Part shown: positions 9,074 to 17,728 of the stretch, piece after piece | How positions within the stretch are numbered: position 1 is the stretch's first letter | How the letters are laid out: each line of letters starts with the position of its first letter | Assembly: GCA_036741235.1 (NCBI GenBank) | Contig: DAINSQ010000094.1 | Coordinates: 1 to 19,216, forward strand | Length of the DNA: 19,216 bases | DNA from: JABWBR01 sp036741235 | Lineage (GTDB): Bacteria; Bacteroidota; Bacteroidia; Chitinophagales; Saprospiraceae | Direction of reading: 5' to 3' | Notes under the pieces: model-generated | The model's input: only the letters and a program-made list of their open reading frames with translations | What the model was told of the DNA's origin: nothing | The model's database searches: none | Program-made: the position numbers and the translations under genes

Positions 9074-9117
9074 AACGCCCATTTCCGCAATTGCGGGGAT
9101 GGGCGTTTGACGTTTTT
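9074..9117 (+). terminator. Strong hairpin terminator after secDF
   Basis: AACGCCCAT (9074-9082) pairs perfectly with ATGGGCGTT (9099-9107). Inside the stem lies a second perfect inverted repeat, CCGCAATTGCGG, which would extend the stem after a small internal mismatch (TT against GG). TTTTT follows at 9113-9117. It begins 24 bases after the secDF stop and separates secDF from the PorE-like gene, suggesting the two are transcribed separately. Confidence 0.75.
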
Positions 9118-9161
9118 ATAACAACAAAGTCGACGCACAGGCGTTTTTTTAATAAAACTGC

Positions 9162-11147
9162 ATGAGAATCCAATTGCTACTCGCCGGTATTGTTTTCATC
9201 GCGATCCAGTCAGGCTGCCAATACACACAAAAAATCAAAGACGGTCGGACCGCTTACGAGCGCAAGCAATATTTTGTGGCGACGACTATGCTCGAAAAAG
9301 AGTTCAAAAAGGCCGATACCAGGCTCGAAAAAGGCAAGATTGCTTTCCTTTTGGGCGAAAGTTATAAAGCCATCAATCGCAGTCCCAACAGCATTCAATG
9401 GTATCGCACCGCATACGACAACCAATACGGCGTTGATGCGCTGAAGGAATACGCTTTTGCCCTCAAACGCGCCGAGCGCTACGAGGAAGCGATGCAAGCC
9501 TTTAAAGAACTGGGCATAGAAATCGGTAGCCCTTACGAGTACAGGCGGGAAATTAATGCCTGCGAAATTGCCGCCGGCTGGAAAAAGATCAAACAACCCG
9601 ATTATGTAGTAGAACTGGGGGCTTTTAATTCCGGTAAAGCCGATTATTCGCCGGCTTTTTACCGCGACAACCAACTAGTGATTACTTCAGATCGACTGGG
9701 CAGCACCGGCGAGGATACTTATAATTGGACCGGCAATTCATTTTCCGATTTGTTTTTGGTGGATTTGACGTCTAATGACGTAAAACCTTTTGATAAAACG
9801 CTCAATACGGATAATAACGAGGGCACGCTGGTTTTTGCCAATAATTTTTCGGAAGCGTATTTTACCCGTTGTTATAATGGAGACAAACGCTCGGATGCCT
9901 ACTGCAAGCTGATGGTGAGCGAATGGATGGGCAGCGGCTGGTCGCCCGCCAAACCCCTGCCCTTTGTGCAGGAAAACGTCAATTACGGCCATCCCAGCTT
10001 GTCGAAAGACGGCAAGCGGCTCTATTTTTCGTGCAATCACCCCGACGGCTGGGGCGGCTTTGATATCTATATGTCGGAACGCCGGCAGGGCGGCGAGTGG
10101 GGCGACCCGCAACTGCTCAACCGCAATATCAATACACCGGGCAATGAACGATTCCCTGTTATTGATGGCGATACGCTGTATTTCTCGTCAGATTATCACC
10201 CGGGTATGGGCGGTCTCGATGTATTTAAAACCTATAAACTCAGTAACGGCGCCTGGGCGCCGGTGTTTAACCTGAAACCGCCCGTCAATTCCGGCGGCGA
10301 TGATTTCGGCTTTGTGGTGGATTACCAGTCGCCGCTAAAAAACGGGGTTTTACAACAAGGTTATTTTACGTCTACCCGCGAGAACGGCGTGGGCAACGAC
10401 GATATCTACCGCTTCGAAAAACGCATACCTCCGCCAAAACCTGTGAAGCCGTCAGAGAGCAAGGATATCGTTTATAAGATGGTTCTCGACGGCTATGTGC
10501 TGGAGAAAATCCACGAAGAAGCCGGCAATCCCAATAGCCGGGTGCTGGGGCGCAAACCGCTGCCCGAATCAACCGTGGAAATTCGGCTGGGCAGAGACGT
10601 CAAGACGGTGAGGGTGAACGATGAAGGCTATTTTACCCTCGAATTGGCTGAAAATACCGACTATGATTTTATTGCCGCCAGATCGGGTTATCTGAGCAAT
10701 AAAGCGGCATTTACCACGCGCGGACTGGGCAGAGACCCCGATAATCCGGTCATGCGCTACGAGTTGGAGATCGTGCTTGATAAAATATATTTGGATAAAG
10801 AGATCAAGCTGGAGAATATCTATTACGATTTTGATAAATGGGATATTCGCGACGACGCCCAACCCACGCTCAACGCGCTGGCGGAAAACTTGCAGCTCAA
10901 CCCTGCCATTCGCATCCAGTTGTCGTCGCATACCGACTGCCGTGGCAACGACCGCTACAACGAAGACTTGTCGCAAAAACGCGCCCAGTCGGCCGTCGAT
11001 TACCTGATTTCGAAAGGTATTGACCCCTCCAGGCTGGCTGCCAAAGGCTATGGCGAAACTTCCCCCGAAGTGAATTGCCTCTGCAACCGGTGCACCGAAG
11101 AAGAACACCAGGCTAATCGCCGCACGACGTTTAAGATTATCGAATAA
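9162..11147 (+). CDS. porE: PorE-like OmpA-family lipoprotein (TPR, PD40 beta-propeller, CRD, OmpA C-terminal), probable T9SS component
   Basis: The 661-aa product starts with a lipoprotein signal peptide, Cys19 being the likely lipidation site. Its -3 residue is Gln instead of the usual Leu, and no acidic surface-export signal follows the Cys, which fits a periplasm-facing outer-membrane lipoprotein. Domains in order: TPR-like helical repeats (about 25-150), WD40/PD40-type beta-propeller blades (about 165-420, including SKDGKRLYFSCNHPDGWGGF and GDTLYFSSDYHPGMGG), a carboxypeptidase-regulatory-like domain (about 440-525), and an OmpA C-terminal peptidoglycan-binding domain (about 552-660, with DFDKWDIR, HTDCRGNDRYNEDLSQKRA and NRRTTF). 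This is the four-part plan of PorE, the protein proposed to anchor the T9SS to peptidoglycan in Porphyromonas gingivalis. Bacteroidota carry several paralogues of this architecture, so the symbol is provisional. A CLCNRC cysteine cluster near the C-terminus could form disulfides. The T9SS-tailed adhesin gene lies directly next door, in convergent orientation, overlapping by 11 bp. Confidence 0.8.
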   Translation: MRIQLLLAGIVFIAIQSGCQYTQKIKDGRTAYERKQYFVATTMLEKEFKKADTRLEKGKIAFLLGESYKAINRSPNSIQWYRTAYDNQYGVDALKEYAFALKRAERYEEAMQAFKELGIEIGSPYEYRREINACEIAAGWKKIKQPDYVVELGAFNSGKADYSPAFYRDNQLVITSDRLGSTGEDTYNWTGNSFSDLFLVDLTSNDVKPFDKTLNTDNNEGTLVFANNFSEAYFTRCYNGDKRSDAYCKLMVSEWMGSGWSPAKPLPFVQENVNYGHPSLSKDGKRLYFSCNHPDGWGGFDIYMSERRQGGEWGDPQLLNRNINTPGNERFPVIDGDTLYFSSDYHPGMGGLDVFKTYKLSNGAWAPVFNLKPPVNSGGDDFGFVVDYQSPLKNGVLQQGYFTSTRENGVGNDDIYRFEKRIPPPKPVKPSESKDIVYKMVLDGYVLEKIHEEAGNPNSRVLGRKPLPESTVEIRLGRDVKTVRVNDEGYFTLELAENTDYDFIAARSGYLSNKAAFTTRGLGRDPDNPVMRYELEIVLDKIYLDKEIKLENIYYDFDKWDIRDDAQPTLNALAENLQLNPAIRIQLSSHTDCRGNDRYNEDLSQKRAQSAVDYLISKGIDPSRLAAKGYGETSPEVNCLCNRCTEEEHQANRRTTFKIIE

Positions 11148-14100
11148 CGACCAGGCGGGTGACGTAGCTTAAGTTGAATTCGGGACTTTCAATTTTTATC
11201 AAATATATTCCTGCGGCAAATTGATCCAATGCCAACAGGTGAGTCCCTGCTGTGCCGGCATCTAGTTGCATTGCTGCCAATTGTCTGCCATTTGTATCAA
11301 ATAGCGATATCCGGGCTTCCAAAGGCTGTGAAAATTGCCAGCTCAGCATGGCCTGGGAGTATGCCGGATTGGGATAAACACTTACCTGGTATAAAAGTGA
11401 CGGGTTATCGGTTCCCACAATTTGTGCGCTTGCGCCGGCTGTACATCCATTTGCATCGCTGACTGTTACGCTGTACAGACCTGTCGACGGCGGATGAATC
11501 GTGTCGGTAACAGCGCCTGTATTCCACAAAAATTCAAAACCCGGGGTCCCGCCGCTAACAGCTACACTTGCCACCAGACTGCCGTCGTTGGGATTAATAC
11601 TGGTAAAAATGCTTGCGGTTAGCAAATCGGGTTCTTCAACGAAGATATCGAATACTTTTTCGCAGCCATTGGAATCGCTGACCCAAAGGGTATACATCGC
11701 TTCATCCAGTTGGAAAAGCGCGGGGGTTGTCTGATTTTCAAGGATATTGCCTTCCCGGGCCCATACAAAGGTATAGGGCGGCGCTCCGCCGCTCACTGTG
11801 CTTTCAATAGCGCCGTTGCTCTCGTTGAAGCAGTCAGGGGGCGTAATTACCCAATCTACGATAAGCGAATCTGCGGGTTCTCCCACTTCAAAAAGCGGAA
11901 ATATAGCTCGACAGGTATCGGCGTCGGTTACGGTCAAGGCGTACATACCTGCTGGAATATCAATTAAGTCTTCGCTTTGGCTGCCGTTACTCCATTCGTA
12001 GTTATACGGGGGTACTCCGCCATTTATGACCACATTGACGGCGCCGCTGGAATCGCCTTTGCAAGCAACCGGGGTGATGAGTGTCAGCGCGTTGTTTATG
12101 AGGATGGGGGGATTGATTTCAACGACGTTTGTATCTGTAAGGCTGGTTGTACAGCCGTTGGCGTCAATTACTTCAACCGTATAGGTATCGGCAGGTGCGT
12201 TGGTCAGATCCTGGTTATTGGATACAAGCACGCCTGTGCCGTTATACCAGGCGTATTGATAGGGTGACGTACCGCCAAAGACCGAGATATAGATGCCGCC
12301 GTCAAAACCCCCGAAGCAGTTGACTTCATCCACGCCGTCGCGTGAAATGAGGAGCGGCAGCGGCTCCGTAATCGACTGGGGGGCTGAGCTGATCTGGCAG
12401 CCCGTATTCATATCGGTGATTGTTACGCTGTATTGCGGCGATAAAACCAAGGGACCCACATTCACCAGCGTATCGCCGGTTTGAAACAGATATGATGGAG
12501 TAAAATGATATAAATACGATCCCGATCCGCCGCTGATAGCGGCTTGCATAGAGGCATCGGCGGCGCCGAAGCAACTGATGCCGGAAACAGTGAAGCTGTC
12601 GAGTTTTAGTGCCGGCGGCCGTTCTCGCAGTTTATAAGAAGGCGTCACGGCGGTGCAGCCGTTGTCGTCGGTTACGGTCAGGATATAATCAGCGGGAGAG
12701 GCGTTGTATATTGTAGGCGAAGAGGTTCCGCTATTCCAGGCATAGTGGTAGGGCAAGTTACCGCCAGTCACAACGGCGCTCAGGGTATCTGCCGACGCTG
12801 GATTGCAGAGTTGTCCGGCTGATAATTCGATGCCGGCTTCCAGTGCCGATGGCGATTCGAAAATAAAAGTGGTATCGATAGGACAGTTGTTGGCATCCAA
12901 TACGATAAGCCGGTATTCGCCTTCCGGCAAATTGTAAACATCTTCGGTTGACAAGCCGAGGTTCACCCATTGGTAGGAATAAGGGGGGATGCCGCCCACC
13001 ATATTGAGCTCGACAAAAGCGGAAGAGTCGCCGTAACAAACTATTTCTCCGATAGCTTCAATTTTTAAAACCATTGGCGTTGGCGCCGTCAGGGTTATAG
13101 ATTCAGTTACAAACCTGCAACCGCCGATATCGGTAACCGTGAGTTGGTAATTGCCGGGGCCCAGATTATTGCGATCTGCAGTTTGAATGCCGTCATTCCA
13201 GTTGAAAAAAACAGGCGGCGTGCCCGATTGCAGAACCAGTACATCGATGAGCCCGTCTGCTACGCCTGCGCAGGTAGGCGATTGGGCCGCCAGTTCTACA
13301 TCAATGACTTGCGGGGCATTCACGGTGACCGTCGTATCGTAAATGCAGCCCTGGCCGTCGGTGATGGTCACGGGGTAAACGCCCACGCCGACCTGACTGA
13401 TCATTGCGCTTACATCGCCGCGCGCCCATTGATAAGTAAAAGGCGGCGTACCCGCCGGCGTAAGTTTGATAGCGCCGCTGGAAGGCCCTACACAAGGCGG
13501 CGGGGTAATTTGAATGTCCAGATTGAGCGTACTGGTAGGCGTCAGGGTTACGAATGCTGTATCGCTGGTACAATTGTTTGCATCGCGCACAAAAACGCTG
13601 TAATTGCCCACTGCCAGGTTGTTGATCTGGTTGCCGTTCTGGCTGGTATTCCATATAAATTCATAGGCCGGCGTTCCGCCTTGTCCCAATACTGCGATGG
13701 CGCCATTGTTGTTGCCCAGGCAGGTGGGATGGTTTACATTAACAACTGCAAGCGTCAGGGGAGCAGGTTGGGTGACCTGAAAGGGACGGCTTGCCGTACA
13801 GCCTTTGAAATCGGTTACGGTCACCGAATAATTGCCTGCCGGTAGCCCCAATCGCAGCGGGCCGGTCTGGCCCCCATTCCAGGCGTATTGATAAGGCGGC
13901 GTACCTCCCAGGCCGCCGGCGAGCAAAAAGCCGTTGGAGAGGCCGTTACAACTGACCATTGCCTGGTTGACAAGGCCGACGTCGAGCAAATCCGGGGCTT
14001 CTAACGTAAAACTGGCGCTGGCTGTACAGCCGCGTATGTCTGTCACCGTAATGGTATACGTGCCCGCATTCAGGTTATTGATGTCTTCAGTCGTTTTATT

Positions 14101-17100
14101 ATTGCTCCACAAATAAAAATAGCCGGGCGTGCCGTTGAATACGTCAACGTTTATACTACCGTTGGCAGATTGGTGACAGGAGGGCGGAGTGAGTACGCCT
14201 TTAATGATAATGGGTTCAGGTTCCTGGACGATCAGATTATTGAGAATTGTAGTGCAAGCCCCATCGGTGATCGTTGCCGAATAAACACCACCGTTCAGGT
14301 TACTGATACAGTTGCCGGTCAAATTGTTGCTCCAAAGGATGGAAGGATTATTGCCGTCCACGGTTAAACAAATCTGACCATCATTACCGCCGGGGCAATT
14401 GACGTGCACAATATCAACATCTTCAACGACGGCTGCCGGTCCTTGCACCAATACTGATCGCAATACCAACTGGCACATGGCGCTAGAATTATCGGTTACG
14501 GTGATTCGATATTCGCCTTGCGGCAAATTGGCGATGGTGTAAGCGCCTGGTATGCCCGATGCCGAACCCGTAACGCCGTTACTACCTGACCATTGGTAGG
14601 CGAAAGGCGCCAATCCGTTAAGGGGCGTCAACGAGATGCTGCCGTTGCTGCCGCCGCAGGTAGTCACATTCACGACTTGGCGGGCTATTGAGTCGATACT
14701 ATTGGTAGTGGTAACAATGACGCTGTCAACGGCGGTACAGCCCAGTTCGTCGGTGATGGTGACCTGAAGTACCTGCCGCAGCCCCGATTGCTGCCCTCCG
14801 GCCACCTCAATTGTTGCGCCTGCAGCGCCGTTGCTCCAGGCGTAGGTATAGGGGGCCGATCCGCCAAGTCCGGTAGCCGTGATGGCTGTTGCTGCGTCTT
14901 TGCAAAGGGAAAAAGAATCGGCTGGAGAAAACGCCAGGCCGGGCTGTCCGTTCACACCCAATACCAGCGATCCTTCATCGCTGCATCCTGCACTGGTGGT
15001 CATTTTGAAATAATAAACAGTAGGAACCACCGGAGAAACGATACTTGAAGGGAGCTGATTGCCTGCCTGCGCGGGAGTACTGCTGTGAAAAGAGATTTGC
15101 CCGCCCGTGAGATTGGCGTCGGAAATCTGGACGGAAGCGAGATTATAAGACTCGCCGGGGCAGATTGCCGGTACGGGCGCTGCGCTGAGGTCTGGATTGG
15201 GATTTACCACAACAACTACCTCGGCTCGCACTCCTGAAAAACAGGTAAAATTGGTAGCAGAGGCATAGTACCGGTATTCAACCGGGTTGGGGCTATTGTT
15301 GGGGGGTAATACGGGCATATAGCAATTGCCAAAATGCAGCAGGTCAGTACCCGTTGCAGAACCGTACCAAAATATACTTTGTCCTGGCGGCGGCGTGGCG
15401 CATACGACAGCCTGAAGCCCGGAGCATATCGTATCTCCGACGGCCGGCGGCGTGGGCAAAATGGGATCGTCGGCGGGACCGTTGCAATTATTGTCGATAT
15501 TATCGCAGGCAATTTCCGGCATTCCGGGATTGATCAACGGGTTGTTGTCGTTGCAATCCTGGGCATTGGCGGCATAACCGGCGGGCGGGTTATTGCTGCA
15601 ACTCAATACAAAATTGCCGGGGCGGCCGTAGCCGTCTCCGTCGGCATCAACATAATATTGCGTGCCGGGAAAACCCAGGTCGGTCGACCCATAAAAAACG
15701 ATGTTGTCAAGCGCGATATCGCCCCGGGAGCCGTTGCCTTTTACGCCAACAAAGCGAAATTGCATAACCGTACCGTTGGGGTAGTTATCGAGGCTGAGGT
15801 ATTCCTTGTTCCACTGATTGCCCAAATTGCCGCTTGTCTGCCATATTGTACTCCAGTTGAATCCGCCGTTGGTGGATACTTCCAGGCGCAAGGTACCGAT
15901 ATTGGTACCGAACATATGGTAGTTAAATGACATATGACAAGTGTCGGCGCCCATTTTATTCAATTGAATACAACTGGAATACAACATAGCTTTGCTACTG
16001 AAAGCGCAAGAATTGCCGGTTGTTTCGATAAAAACATATTTACCGCCGCCGGGGACGTCGTCTACAGGCCCCGTCCCGAGGGTGGGGGTACCTCCGCTAA
16101 ACGCAATCCAGTCGTGTTCGTCGCCAGGGCCGTTGCGCCATTTACCGGTCAGCGCGCAGTTGGTAGGGCAGGCTGCCGCGCAGCTATTTTGATCGTCAAA
16201 ATCTTCAACTATCGTAATCGGCGGCGGATCGCAGCCGGTATGCGCAGATACGACGCATGAATTGATAGAAAAAAAACCGCTACAGAAACGCCGGACGTAG
16301 ATGTCGTAATCGGTGTCTGGGTCAAGGCCTGTAAGATCAAAGGGCGGACAAACGCCGAAGGCGATTCCTCCTCCTGTACCGGGCGAAAACCCCGTGCCGG
16401 GCGTAAAGCCGGGCGGGCCATATTCTATCACCGTAGTGCCGCAAAAATTATTGGGTGTCCAGCTCAAGGTAACCGTGGTGGTGTCTACCGCCAGTACCTG
16501 AACGGCGGTGAGCGGCAGGCACTCGATAGGGGCAAATACGAGATTGACATAATCCAGCGCGCCGGTATCCTGAGCCACGTCGTCGCAGATAAATAATTTC
16601 CAGATGCCGTTAGCGGGGGTAATACTGTCGTTAAAGACATAAAATTCGTCTTCGGGGCGGTAGACGGTATTGGTAAAAGGCGGAGCGCCCTGGGTGATTG
16701 AAGTACAGGCGCCAACAGCAAAAGTGACGTGTTCTGCGCAAGTCGGGTCAAATGGATTTCCGTAGTTGTCATCGCCGCCGCCGTTGTCAGACGTAAGGTA
16801 GGCCGAGCGGCCGTTGGGCGCCACCAGCAGGATGTCGAGGTCGCCGGTCCAGGTATGGCGTATAGTGAGGTGTACTTCTTTGAGATACACCTGCAGGCCC
16901 ATCGCGCCCGCCGGGGCGTTATTTACCTGGATGTGAAACTCATTGGGCTGGTAATAGACGGCGTTTTCGGGGCAGTTATTGTCGACAATAGGCAGGTTGA
17001 GCTGACAGCCGGAGGGGTTGCTCAATACGGGTATACTTTGGGCAACTCCCCGGTTTGCCAAAGCTAATAACAATACAATGTGTGCCAGTATAATACAGGT

Positions 17101-17118
17101 GTTTGCTTGACGATTCAT
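11137..17118 (-). CDS. Giant T9SS-exported surface protein with P-domain, FnIII-like, MAM-like, MopE-like and SprB repeats
   Basis: I chose ATG 17118 because MNRQANTCIILAHIVLLLAL begins a clear signal peptide ending GVAQS; an in-frame ATG at 17427 would put about 100 non-secretory residues before it and run antisense into the next gene. The product is 1993 aa. Domains: proprotein-convertase P-domain-like beta-sandwich (about 43-200, with HTWTGDLDILLVAPNG), fibronectin III-like (about 203-298), MAM-like (about 300-484), MopE-like putative metal-binding segment (about 487-548, VDADGDGYG and DNIDNNCNG), two Ig-like modules (about 550-724), about 15 SprB-type repeats (about 727-1900), and a T9SS type A sorting domain (about 1907-1993, SVYPNPA to GIYLIKIE). 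No protease or other enzymatic domain is visible. The protein should cross the inner membrane by Sec, the outer membrane by T9SS, and be shed or attached to the surface after tail removal. SprB of Flavobacterium is a gliding adhesin with related repeats, so adhesion is the likely role; the ligand is unknown. No clear Shine-Dalgarno site is seen. Confidence 0.9.
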   Translation of the reverse strand: MNRQANTCIILAHIVLLLALANRGVAQSIPVLSNPSGCQLNLPIVDNNCPENAVYYQPNEFHIQVNNAPAGAMGLQVYLKEVHLTIRHTWTGDLDILLVAPNGRSAYLTSDNGGGDDNYGNPFDPTCAEHVTFAVGACTSITQGAPPFTNTVYRPEDEFYVFNDSITPANGIWKLFICDDVAQDTGALDYVNLVFAPIECLPLTAVQVLAVDTTTVTLSWTPNNFCGTTVIEYGPPGFTPGTGFSPGTGGGIAFGVCPPFDLTGLDPDTDYDIYVRRFCSGFFSINSCVVSAHTGCDPPPITIVEDFDDQNSCAAACPTNCALTGKWRNGPGDEHDWIAFSGGTPTLGTGPVDDVPGGGKYVFIETTGNSCAFSSKAMLYSSCIQLNKMGADTCHMSFNYHMFGTNIGTLRLEVSTNGGFNWSTIWQTSGNLGNQWNKEYLSLDNYPNGTVMQFRFVGVKGNGSRGDIALDNIVFYGSTDLGFPGTQYYVDADGDGYGRPGNFVLSCSNNPPAGYAANAQDCNDNNPLINPGMPEIACDNIDNNCNGPADDPILPTPPAVGDTICSGLQAVVCATPPPGQSIFWYGSATGTDLLHFGNCYMPVLPPNNSPNPVEYRYYASATNFTCFSGVRAEVVVVVNPNPDLSAAPVPAICPGESYNLASVQISDANLTGGQISFHSSTPAQAGNQLPSSIVSPVVPTVYYFKMTTSAGCSDEGSLVLGVNGQPGLAFSPADSFSLCKDAATAITATGLGGSAPYTYAWSNGAAGATIEVAGGQQSGLRQVLQVTITDELGCTAVDSVIVTTTNSIDSIARQVVNVTTCGGSNGSISLTPLNGLAPFAYQWSGSNGVTGSASGIPGAYTIANLPQGEYRITVTDNSSAMCQLVLRSVLVQGPAAVVEDVDIVHVNCPGGNDGQICLTVDGNNPSILWSNNLTGNCISNLNGGVYSATITDGACTTILNNLIVQEPEPIIIKGVLTPPSCHQSANGSINVDVFNGTPGYFYLWSNNKTTEDINNLNAGTYTITVTDIRGCTASASFTLEAPDLLDVGLVNQAMVSCNGLSNGFLLAGGLGGTPPYQYAWNGGQTGPLRLGLPAGNYSVTVTDFKGCTASRPFQVTQPAPLTLAVVNVNHPTCLGNNNGAIAVLGQGGTPAYEFIWNTSQNGNQINNLAVGNYSVFVRDANNCTSDTAFVTLTPTSTLNLDIQITPPPCVGPSSGAIKLTPAGTPPFTYQWARGDVSAMISQVGVGVYPVTITDGQGCIYDTTVTVNAPQVIDVELAAQSPTCAGVADGLIDVLVLQSGTPPVFFNWNDGIQTADRNNLGPGNYQLTVTDIGGCRFVTESITLTAPTPMVLKIEAIGEIVCYGDSSAFVELNMVGGIPPYSYQWVNLGLSTEDVYNLPEGEYRLIVLDANNCPIDTTFIFESPSALEAGIELSAGQLCNPASADTLSAVVTGGNLPYHYAWNSGTSSPTIYNASPADYILTVTDDNGCTAVTPSYKLRERPPALKLDSFTVSGISCFGAADASMQAAISGGSGSYLYHFTPSYLFQTGDTLVNVGPLVLSPQYSVTITDMNTGCQISSAPQSITEPLPLLISRDGVDEVNCFGGFDGGIYISVFGGTSPYQYAWYNGTGVLVSNNQDLTNAPADTYTVEVIDANGCTTSLTDTNVVEINPPILINNALTLITPVACKGDSSGAVNVVINGGVPPYNYEWSNGSQSEDLIDIPAGMYALTVTDADTCRAIFPLFEVGEPADSLIVDWVITPPDCFNESNGAIESTVSGGAPPYTFVWAREGNILENQTTPALFQLDEAMYTLWVSDSNGCEKVFDIFVEEPDLLTASIFTSINPNDGSLVASVAVSGGTPGFEFLWNTGAVTDTIHPPSTGLYSVTVSDANGCTAGASAQIVGTDNPSLLYQVSVYPNPAYSQAMLSWQFSQPLEARISLFDTNGRQLAAMQLDAGTAGTHLLALDQFAAGIYLIKIESPEFNLSYVTRLVVIR
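11417..14940 (-). repeat. About 15 tandem SprB-type protein repeats inside the adhesin
   Basis: Repeats of roughly 70-85 residues share the pattern CxGxxxGxI, then GGxPPYxYxW, then GxYxxxVTDxxGC. I count fifteen GG-PY-W cores. They are divergent at DNA level, so they look old rather than a recent expansion. Most units have a Cys near the start and a Cys at the end, which fits one disulfide per unit. The last unit lacks the first Cys (FTSINPNDGSLV). Confidence 0.8.
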
Positions 17119-17265
17119 CAGGCAATGCTTTTTAGGGATGAACGGTTCCCGGGTAAAATAACGCATTATTACTAAAACGTCCAAAGCACAACCTGTTATG
17201 ATTTTGTATGAGAAAATACTTATCTTTTCGAATGGAATGGTGCTTGATACGAAAATCCGCATGAA

Positions 17266-17655
17266 ATGCGAATGCAAAACGTTGAATTTCAGACAGTAGA
17301 AGAGTTTCTGGACTATTTGCCGGAGCGCGAGCGAGCGATTGTGGATATCCTCCGGGAAATTATCATGGACTGCATGCCCGATTGCACTGAACGGTTGTCG
17401 TACAATGTGCCGTATTATTACCGGCATTCGCGCGTTTGTTTTATATGGCCGGCGTCAGTCCCCTGGGGCAAGGTCAAACTGGATGGGGTGCAGTTAGGAT
17501 TTTGCAAAGGCTTTTTGCTCAACGACGAGATCAATTTTTTGGAAAAAGGCAATAGAAAGGAAGTGTACGTGAAGACCTATTTCCACCCCAACGATATCGA
17601 TGTCGATTTACTGAAAGCCTACCTCTTTGAGGCTATTGTTGTTGATGAGGGGTAG
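17266..17655 (+). CDS. DUF1801 domain-containing protein (YdhG/YdeI-like fold)
   Basis: The 129-aa protein resembles DUF1801 proteins: an N-terminal helical segment FLDYLPERERAIVDILREI, then the family core RLSYNVPYYYRHSRVCFIWP, a VQLGFCKGFLL strand region and a basic KEVYVKTYFH segment before a short acidic C-terminus. There is no signal peptide or membrane helix, so it is cytoplasmic. The biochemical function of the family is not established, though an iron-chaperone-like fold has been noted for relatives. The start could be ATG 17266 or ATG 17272, two codons later; no Shine-Dalgarno site decides. It is divergent from the adhesin across about 147 bp, where TGATTTTG (17199-17206) is one mismatch from the TAnnTTTG element. 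Downstream come short tandem repeats and then the insertion sequence, with no visible terminator. I see no functional tie to the secretion genes. Confidence 0.8.
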   Translation: MRMQNVEFQTVEEFLDYLPERERAIVDILREIIMDCMPDCTERLSYNVPYYYRHSRVCFIWPASVPWGKVKLDGVQLGFCKGFLLNDEINFLEKGNRKEVYVKTYFHPNDIDVDLLKAYLFEAIVVDEG

Positions 17656-17680
17656 GTGGGGTGTGGGTTGTCGGTTCTGT

Positions 17681-17701
17681 TGTAGGTTGTAGGTTGTAGG
17701 T
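17681..17701 (+). repeat. Three tandem copies of a 7-bp unit (TGTAGGT)
   Basis: Three perfect head-to-tail copies of TGTAGGT lie in the non-coding stretch between the DUF1801 gene and the insertion sequence. A looser series TTTATAAG, TTTATAGG, TTTATGG follows at about 17705-17727 and ends against the left inverted repeat of the insertion sequence. This is simple-sequence intergenic DNA; I assign no function. Confidence 0.7.
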
Positions 17702-17728
17702 TCGTTTATAAGTTTATAGGTTTATGGG

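Noticed and set aside
13144..13845. Long plus-strand open frame (233 codons) inside the adhesin
   Set aside because: It lies wholly antisense to well-defined SprB-type repeats, has no recognisable domain, and reflects the repeat composition of the opposite strand.
11417..14940. CRISPR-like or DNA-level tandem array
   Set aside because: The periodicity is at protein level (70-85 residues) and the DNA units are divergent, with no short identical repeats and spacers.
17119..17427. N-terminal extension of the adhesin to an in-frame ATG at 17427
   Set aside because: The extra residues are not secretory, run antisense to the DUF1801 gene, and would bury the obvious signal peptide that starts at ATG 17118.
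17719..17728. Target-site duplication of the insertion sequence
   Set aside because: Only the left flank is present; the right flank lies beyond the window, so no duplication can be shown.
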